12,315 bases of DNA, from the NCBI GenBank assembly GCA_900544905.1, contig UQXF01000093.1, positions 1 through 12,315 of the forward strand, in the 5' to 3' direction. This document shows, one piece after another, positions 7,558 through 12,315 of this stretch. Both the position numbers and the translations under genes were made by a program. Source of the stretch: an uncultured Clostridium sp. (lineage in GTDB: Bacteria > Bacillota > Clostridia > Lachnospirales > Lachnospiraceae). Below the pieces are notes generated by a model, which was not told the origin of the DNA, did not search any database, and worked only from the letters and a program-made list of their open reading frames with translations. Positions within the stretch are counted from its first letter, which is position 1; every line of letters starts with the position of its first letter.

Positions 7558-10500
7558 ATCCAGATGATGCTTTGCCTCCGGATAATCTCCCTTCACTTTA
7601 ATTGCCTTTTCATACAGCCCTCTCGCTTCATCCTTACGATTTTCCAGCTCCGCTATCAGACCCATACCATAATAGTATTCAAAACAGTCACAGGTCTCAC
7701 AGGTAACACAGAGCCTGCAGTCTGGAATCTGCTTTAAATATTCCCGCGCCTTATCCAGGCTGCCGGCACAGATGTTCATAATTGCCAGTGTATACAGATG
7801 CATCGGACGGTATCTCAGGTCCGCCAGCATTTCCTCTTCTCCCCCATATTCTTCCATAAGCTGCTTTAAACGCAGCTTTGCGTATTTTTGAGCCTTCTCT
7901 TTTTTCCCCTGTTCTAAAAATATGGTGGCGTACACCCCATACAGATAAGAATGTGCCGAACTATTCATCTTATTTTGAGGAACATACAGCAGCGCTTTTT
8001 TGATAACCTGTTCCGCCTTTTTCAGATTACCCGTATCCCGGTAGAATTCCCCTGCCTCTGCCATGGCAGAAGGTGACAGACGGACACTCGATAACAGCAT
8101 CCTGTAACCCGCATTATAACTATATATCCTGTTAAAGCATTCCTCCGCTTTTTCCATGCTGCCCGCCTGGCGGTAGACCCCTGCCAAATCACAATATAAA
8201 TTCAGGACGCGTTCCTGCTCCGGCGCCATTTCCCCTCTGGTATAACTAAGCATTTTCTCCTTCCACTTGGTTTTTTCCCAGACCTGTTTTGCCTGCTGGA
8301 TTAATTCCTGGTAAATCGCCACAGCCTCATCATATTTCTTCTCTAAAACATATATCTTTGCAATCTCCTTTTTCCAGCGCACGTTTTCCGGCTGAAGCCG
8401 GATTGCCTCCTTGTAACATGCAATTGCTTCTTTATAGTTCTTCTGCAGCACATAGCATTCCGCCAGATTCAGATACGGAAGATGGTCCTTGTCCGGGTCT
8501 GTCTCAATCGCCTGCTTCAAGGGCTCGATTGCCTCCTCTATTCTGCGAAGCTTTAAAAGGGCACAGCCTAAATTGTTATAGGCATAATATGCCTCCGAAT
8601 CCAGTTCAATTGCCTTTTTACAGTCTGCAACCGCCTTTTCCAGCTCGTATAAATCAATATAAAGATTTCCGCGTTCCACATACCCTTCCGCAGCACCGGT
8701 TACTTCAATATACCGGGTTGCATAATCTATCGCCTTCTTACAGGTCTCCAGATTATCCTCACGACTGCTCACATAGCTGTACACATACATTAACCGCCGC
8801 AGTGCGGGACCAAATTCAGCATCCTTCTCTAAAATCTGTTCATAGCATTCCACTGCCCTTCCAAGCTTGCCCAGACGTTCCCAGCAGTTTCCAAGCTTTA
8901 ATGTGGTATAAAAATTATCCGGCTCCATATCCACCAGCCGCTTACACACCCTCAGGGCATCCTCGGATTTATCCTCCCGGATGAGCACATCTGCCTTTAA
9001 ATGAAGCATATCCACATTATCCGGATGCTTTTTCAGAAATCCATCAATCACTGCCAGAGCTGTATCTGTCTGATTCTTGTCCCAGTAAATGACTGCCAGC
9101 TCCCTTTCCACCTCGGACATATCCTCAATATCCGTTTCTTCTTCCTGCGTACGGTTACTTATTTTCTCTTTTAATGCCTGGATTGCTTCAAATGCCCGCT
9201 GCAAATTCTCTTTTGAAAATTCTTTATAATGGATACATTTAATCCTGTATAATTCCAGACTGTCGCTGTCAAGTCCTGCTTCCTTTGCCGCCTGAATGAC
9301 ATGCTCCACATCATCATACTGGTCAAAAGCAAAAAATACCTCTGCCGCCAATACATAAGGCGGTGCATATGCCGGATAGATTTCCTGGCAGGCAAAATAA
9401 TCGTCAATGACTTCCTTTGCATTTTTCAATTCATAATTCGCCTTTTGCCGGTGTACATAGGCAGGGAAAAAGCCGCGGTCCTTTTCAATAATCTCATTAC
9501 AGGTTTCAATACAGTCATCATACGCCTCTGCATCCAGATAAAACCTTGCCAGCTGTTCCATGTAGGATAATTTCACCAGCTGATTGTTTTCCTCTGAAAT
9601 TGCTTTTTTGATATAGGAGGATGCTTCCAAAAATTGTGTATCCCTCTCCTCCTTTTCCTCTTTCCTATAAAATACCTCCCAGATGCAGACGCCCACCGAG
9701 AAATGCGCCAGAGATAACCGGTTTTTCCGCTTTTCCATCTCCTTGGAGCCATCGTCTTCGCTGTTTTCTATCAGGGCAAGCCATTTTCTGGAAAGAGGAT
9801 ATGCCTTTTCGTAATCCTCATCCGCCAGATAAAGTCGGCAGCGCAGGTTGACATAATCATAGTCATCACTGTCTCCCAGCTTGTCAAGCAAAGCAATTCC
9901 CTCTTTAAACTTCTTTTGCTGATAGTAGCACCATCCAAGCTTAAAACAGATATCTCGGTCAAGGTTACTTTCCAGCTTTTCCTCATAATCCTTTACAAGC
10001 GTTTCGTTAATCTTATTAAGCAGCACAAGACACTCTGCATCCTGCACCCGCTCTTCCAAAATATCCTCCACCTGTTCCTTTGCATTTTCCGGGTCTCCCT
10101 CCAGAAAAATACAGTTCGCCTGTCCAAGCATTGCCGTATAATTATCCGGAGATTTTTCAAGAATCGCATCATAAACCGCCCGCGCTTTGCCGGTTTCCCC
10201 ATTGGCAATTAAAGCCTCTGCATAAATGCGCTCAATATAAGGATTATCAGAATATTCAAAATCCAGCTCCTCCATAATGGACAAAGCTTCCTGTCCACAG
10301 GTGTTCCCTGCCGTTTCTTCCCCTGCAGCATCCTGTATTTCTTTTGGCTCCTCTTTTTCCTTCTCCTGTTTTATCAGAAGATATCTTGCTTCCTCCACCT
10401 GCACAAAGGGATGGGTTAAGTCAAACCGCTCCAGCTCATTCAGCAGTTGTCTGATTTTCTTTAAATCCCGTTGCTCCAACGCAGACGTTACCTCATAGAG

Positions 10501-11082
10501 CTTTTCAATAAAGTCATCCACGTGGTCATCTGTTTTTCCATCAAACAGTTCAAAATCAATAAACTGCGGACTCTCAATCTGCCATTTCACAAAATCAAGA
10601 TAATTCTCCGGAAACTTCTCCTTTAGCTGGTCATAATTATCCATATAGTGGAACCGTTTATCTACCATTTGCCATATTGCCTGCGGCATGAAGGTATGGG
10701 ACATAAAATATACTAAAAGCTTTTCAGCTGCCTCTAATTCCGTATCCAAATCATCACAGACCGAATCATGTAATAACGCCTCCCACTTCTTCTCATCCCT
10801 TCTTGCAGCTACATCCTTATAGACAGCATCAACACGGTCAATCCATAAATCGACTTCATCCTTTTTACCACTATAGCTTTGTTCCGTTTCATCATCTACA
10901 TTATGTAAACCATCTGTTTCTTCCCTGCCTGCAAACTCCAACGCTTCTTCATAAGCACGTCTTAGCTCCTTAAACCCTTCTTCATCATCCTCCGGGTTTA
11001 CATAACGTAATTTATTGCGGTAAGCAGTTTTAATTGCTTCCTCATCCTTTGTCTGTTCTATCCCCAATATTTTCCAAATCAT
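7549..11082 (-). CDS. Large TPR-repeat protein with N-terminal degenerate J-like domain (probable HscC partner)
   Basis: About 1177 aa, with no signal peptide or membrane segment, so probably cytoplasmic. Residues 1-48 (IWKILGI, then AIKTAYRNKLR, then EGFKELRRAYEEAL) follow a J-domain pattern of short helix, helix, loop, helix. The Hsp70-stimulating HPD tripeptide is replaced by N29-P30-E31. Acidic linkers follow (about 55-70 and 240-265). The rest is helical TPR-like repeat, clearest around residues 790-930 (for example NNLGCALLKLRRIEEAIEPL and YLNLAECYVLQKNYKEAIACY). Near the end, C1122, C1125, C1128, C1131 and C1133 form a tight cluster. The start at 11082 is preferred because GGGAGGA (11091-11097) lies 8 bases upstream; ATG 11088 would be too close, and ATG 11112 lies upstream of this box. 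Directly upstream of hscC on the same strand. A role as a co-chaperone or scaffold recruiting HscC is inference; no enzymatic motif was seen. Confidence 0.85.
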   Translation of the reverse strand: MIWKILGIEQTKDEEAIKTAYRNKLRYVNPEDDEEGFKELRRAYEEALEFAGREETDGLHNVDDETEQSYSGKKDEVDLWIDRVDAVYKDVAARRDEKKWEALLHDSVCDDLDTELEAAEKLLVYFMSHTFMPQAIWQMVDKRFHYMDNYDQLKEKFPENYLDFVKWQIESPQFIDFELFDGKTDDHVDDFIEKLYEVTSALEQRDLKKIRQLLNELERFDLTHPFVQVEEARYLLIKQEKEKEEPKEIQDAAGEETAGNTCGQEALSIMEELDFEYSDNPYIERIYAEALIANGETGKARAVYDAILEKSPDNYTAMLGQANCIFLEGDPENAKEQVEDILEERVQDAECLVLLNKINETLVKDYEEKLESNLDRDICFKLGWCYYQQKKFKEGIALLDKLGDSDDYDYVNLRCRLYLADEDYEKAYPLSRKWLALIENSEDDGSKEMEKRKNRLSLAHFSVGVCIWEVFYRKEEKEERDTQFLEASSYIKKAISEENNQLVKLSYMEQLARFYLDAEAYDDCIETCNEIIEKDRGFFPAYVHRQKANYELKNAKEVIDDYFACQEIYPAYAPPYVLAAEVFFAFDQYDDVEHVIQAAKEAGLDSDSLELYRIKCIHYKEFSKENLQRAFEAIQALKEKISNRTQEEETDIEDMSEVERELAVIYWDKNQTDTALAVIDGFLKKHPDNVDMLHLKADVLIREDKSEDALRVCKRLVDMEPDNFYTTLKLGNCWERLGKLGRAVECYEQILEKDAEFGPALRRLMYVYSYVSSREDNLETCKKAIDYATRYIEVTGAAEGYVERGNLYIDLYELEKAVADCKKAIELDSEAYYAYNNLGCALLKLRRIEEAIEPLKQAIETDPDKDHLPYLNLAECYVLQKNYKEAIACYKEAIRLQPENVRWKKEIAKIYVLEKKYDEAVAIYQELIQQAKQVWEKTKWKEKMLSYTRGEMAPEQERVLNLYCDLAGVYRQAGSMEKAEECFNRIYSYNAGYRMLLSSVRLSPSAMAEAGEFYRDTGNLKKAEQVIKKALLYVPQNKMNSSAHSYLYGVYATIFLEQGKKEKAQKYAKLRLKQLMEEYGGEEEMLADLRYRPMHLYTLAIMNICAGSLDKAREYLKQIPDCRLCVTCETCDCFEYYYGMGLIAELENRKDEARGLYEKAIKVKGDYPEAKHHLDNL

Positions 11083-11131
11083 ATCCATATTCCTCCCAAT
11101 TCGATACCTCATAAAAATTATTTATTTTAAT

Positions 11132-11159
11132 ATAATAACATAAAAAGATATTGAAGCAA
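11132..11159 (-). promoter_or_regulatory. Promoter of the J-like/TPR gene
   Basis: Minus strand: -35 TTGCTT (11154-11159), 16-base spacer, -10 TATTAT (11132-11137) with TGT directly in front (extended -10). The region is very AT-rich, so other -10 registers are possible. The expected start is near 11125, about 43 bases before the chosen start codon. Confidence 0.6.
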
Positions 11160-11169
11160 TATAAAACTC

Positions 11170-11198
11170 TTGATTTTTACCTTAAAATCTACTATGCT
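11170..11198 (+). promoter_or_regulatory. Promoter of purC
   Basis: -35 TTGATT (11170-11175), 17-base spacer, -10 TATGCT (11193-11198). The expected start is near 11205, giving a leader of about 49 bases. Its -35 box is only 10 bases from the -35 box of the divergent TPR promoter. No purine riboswitch fold, PurBox or copy of the purM palindrome is visible here. Confidence 0.75.
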
Positions 11199-11253
11199 AG
11201 ACAGGTATCAGAATGCTTATCGGCATAAAAACAGAGATTGCGAGGTATATAGA

Positions 11254-12138
11254 ATGAGTGCAAATGAAATGAAACCGATTAAAAAGGGTAAAGTGCGTGA
11301 GATTTACGACAATGGCGACAGCCTGATTATGGTTGCAACTGACCGTATCAGCTGCTTTGACGTAATTTTAAAGAATATCATCCATAAAAAGGGAACCGTA
11401 CTTACACAAATGTCAAAATTCTGGTTTGATTTAACTTCTGACATCCTTCCAAATCATATGATTTCTGCTGATGTAAAGGATATGCCGGAGTTCTTCCAGC
11501 AGCCACAGTTTGACGGCAACAGCATGATGTGCAAAAAATTGGAGATGCTCCCTATAGAATGTATTGTCCGCGGTTATATCACAGGCAGCGGCTGGGCAAG
11601 CTACCAGAAAAACGGCACCGTATGCGGTATCACATTACCAGAGGGATTAAAAGAATCTGACAAGCTTCCTGAACCAATCTATACACCTTCTACTAAAGCA
11701 GAGATTGGAGACCATGACGAAAATATCTCCTTCGAGCAGAGTGTGGAACATCTTGAAAAGCAGTTCCCTGGAAAAGGACTTGAATATGCTGAAAAGTTAC
11801 GGGATTATACCATTGCTCTTTACAAGAAATGTGCTGATTATGCTTTGGAACGCGGTATCATCATAGCCGATACCAAGTTTGAATTTGGTCTGGATGAAAA
11901 CGGAAACATTGTCTTAGGGGATGAAATGCTTACTCCTGACAGCTCCCGTTTCTGGCCTGCAAAGGGCTACGAAGCCGGACATGGACAGCCTTCCTTCGAT
12001 AAGCAGTTTGCCCGTGACTGGTTAAAGGACAATGAGGGAAAGCACGACTGGGAACTTCCGGAAGATATTGCCCAGAAAACCATTGATAAATATTTAGAGG
12101 CATATGAACTGTTGACCGGCGAAAAGCTTGAGGCATAA
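11254..12138 (+). CDS. purC: Phosphoribosylaminoimidazole-succinocarboxamide synthase (SAICAR synthetase)
   Basis: Eighth step of purine synthesis: ATP-dependent joining of CAIR and aspartate to form SAICAR. 294 aa, the longer form of the enzyme (about 290-305 aa, as in yeast Ade1) rather than the roughly 240-aa B. subtilis type. Motifs: GKVREIYD (12-19), IVRGYITGSGW (104-114), PSTKAEIGDHDENIS (145-159), ADTKFEFG (205-212) and DEMLTPDSSRFWP (223-235), all family signatures for nucleotide and substrate binding. The start MSANEMKPIKKGK at 11254 has GAGG (11242-11245) 8 bases upstream. The frame is open to an ATG at 11170, but that ATG lies in the promoter; the internal M6 is a weaker alternative. 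Monocistronic: divergent from the TPR gene and followed by hairpins and a terminator. Confidence 0.97.
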   Translation: MSANEMKPIKKGKVREIYDNGDSLIMVATDRISCFDVILKNIIHKKGTVLTQMSKFWFDLTSDILPNHMISADVKDMPEFFQQPQFDGNSMMCKKLEMLPIECIVRGYITGSGWASYQKNGTVCGITLPEGLKESDKLPEPIYTPSTKAEIGDHDENISFEQSVEHLEKQFPGKGLEYAEKLRDYTIALYKKCADYALERGIIIADTKFEFGLDENGNIVLGDEMLTPDSSRFWPAKGYEAGHGQPSFDKQFARDWLKDNEGKHDWELPEDIAQKTIDKYLEAYELLTGEKLEA

Positions 12139-12140
12139 TG

Positions 12141-12226
12141 AAACTTAAAATGGTACACTGGACCATTTTCTCATAAGCCTGGTAACTTAAAAAATGTCCA
12201 CCGAACATTTTTCTCATATGCTTGGC
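12141..12226 (+). repeat. Two degenerate tandem hairpin units after purC
   Basis: Two units of 42 and 43 bases start with AACTTAAAA at 12142 and 12184 and end in CTCATAAGCCTGG or CTCATATGCTTGG. Each centres on a hairpin with an 8-bp stem and 7-base loop: AAAATGGT/ACCATTTT (12147-12154 with 12162-12169) and AAAAATGT/ACATTTTT (12190-12197 with 12205-12212). The stems differ in sequence yet remain fully paired. A third AACTTAAAAATG starts at 12227 and leads into the main terminator. They may be weak tandem terminators or 3'-end protecting hairpins. Confidence 0.7.
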
Positions 12227-12231
12227 AACTT

Positions 12232-12280
12232 AAAAATGCAAGCAGTTAGCTGTCGGACAGATAAACTGCTTGCATTTTTT
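12232..12280 (+). terminator. Strong rho-independent terminator of purC
   Basis: AAAAATGCAAGCAGTT (12232-12247) pairs perfectly over 16 bp with AACTGCTTGCATTTTT (12264-12279). A small inner CTGT/ACAG stem lies in the loop (12250-12260). The 3' arm ends in six T. The A-run on the 5' side means it could also act for a minus-strand gene arriving from the right, beyond the window. Confidence 0.92.
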
Positions 12281-12307
12281 ATTAATCTATCTCTATATTG
12301 TCTATTT

Positions 12308-12315
12308 CTGTCTCT
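12308..12315. other. Probable Tn5 mosaic-end remnant at the right contig end
   Basis: The final eight bases, CTGTCTCT, are the first eight of the reverse-complement Nextera mosaic end (CTGTCTCTTATACACATCT). Eight bases could match by chance, but they lie exactly at the terminus and the other end carries the full adapter. The bases from 12281 to 12307 are AT-rich and hold no recognised feature. Confidence 0.6.

Noticed and set aside
8289..8984. Plus-strand open frame of 231 codons, proline/serine/histidine-rich
   Set aside because: It is antisense to the clear TPR repeats; its composition is that of complemented TPR codons and no domain is visible.
11199..11253. Possible purine riboswitch or T-box in the purC leader
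   Set aside because: The leader is only about 49 bases, with no three-way junction, conserved loops or terminator/antiterminator pair.
12141..12240. Possible CRISPR-like array after purC
   Set aside because: Units are directly adjacent, without unique spacers; there are only two to three copies, and they carry terminator-like hairpins.

Overview
The window looks like a complete short-read contig from a low-to-mid-GC Gram-positive anaerobe of the Clostridia, most likely a Lachnospiraceae gut bacterium. This is judged from the style of the proteins (ClpC, long-form PurC, Clostridia-like PurM/N/D), AGGAGG ribosome binding sites and sigma-A type promoters; no rRNA or other marker fixes the species. 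Bases 1-47 are not genomic: they are the end of an Illumina P7 adapter, an 8-base index and the Nextera read-2/Tn5 mosaic-end sequence. The last 8 bases also match the start of the reverse-complement mosaic end.

Layout from left to right. (1) clpC on the minus strand, cut at its 3' end by the adapter, with its own promoter. (2) A minus-strand purine operon purM-purN-purD (transcribed right to left), ending in a terminator before clpC. Its promoter lies over a perfect 18-bp-arm palindrome that looks like an operator. (3) A minus-strand chaperone pair: an HscC-type Hsp70 (562 aa) and, upstream of it, a very large (about 1177 aa) TPR protein. The TPR protein starts with a J-domain-like segment in which the HPD motif reads N-P-E, and it carries a cysteine cluster near its C-terminus. 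(4) A divergent promoter region. (5) purC on the plus strand, followed by two similar small hairpins and a strong terminator.

The purine genes cover PRA to GAR (PurD), GAR to FGAR (PurN), FGAM to AIR (PurM) and CAIR to SAICAR (PurC). purH, often found between purN and purD in Gram-positive pur operons, is absent here. The HscC/J-TPR pair sits between the two purine units. It has its own promoters and is probably an independent chaperone module rather than part of purine synthesis.

The best candidates for something undescribed are the Hsp70/J-like-TPR pair with its non-canonical HPD site and Cys cluster, the palindrome over the purM promoter, and the tandem hairpin repeats after purC. All intergenic gaps are shorter than 300 bases, and no tRNA, rRNA, CRISPR array, insertion sequence or phage gene was seen.
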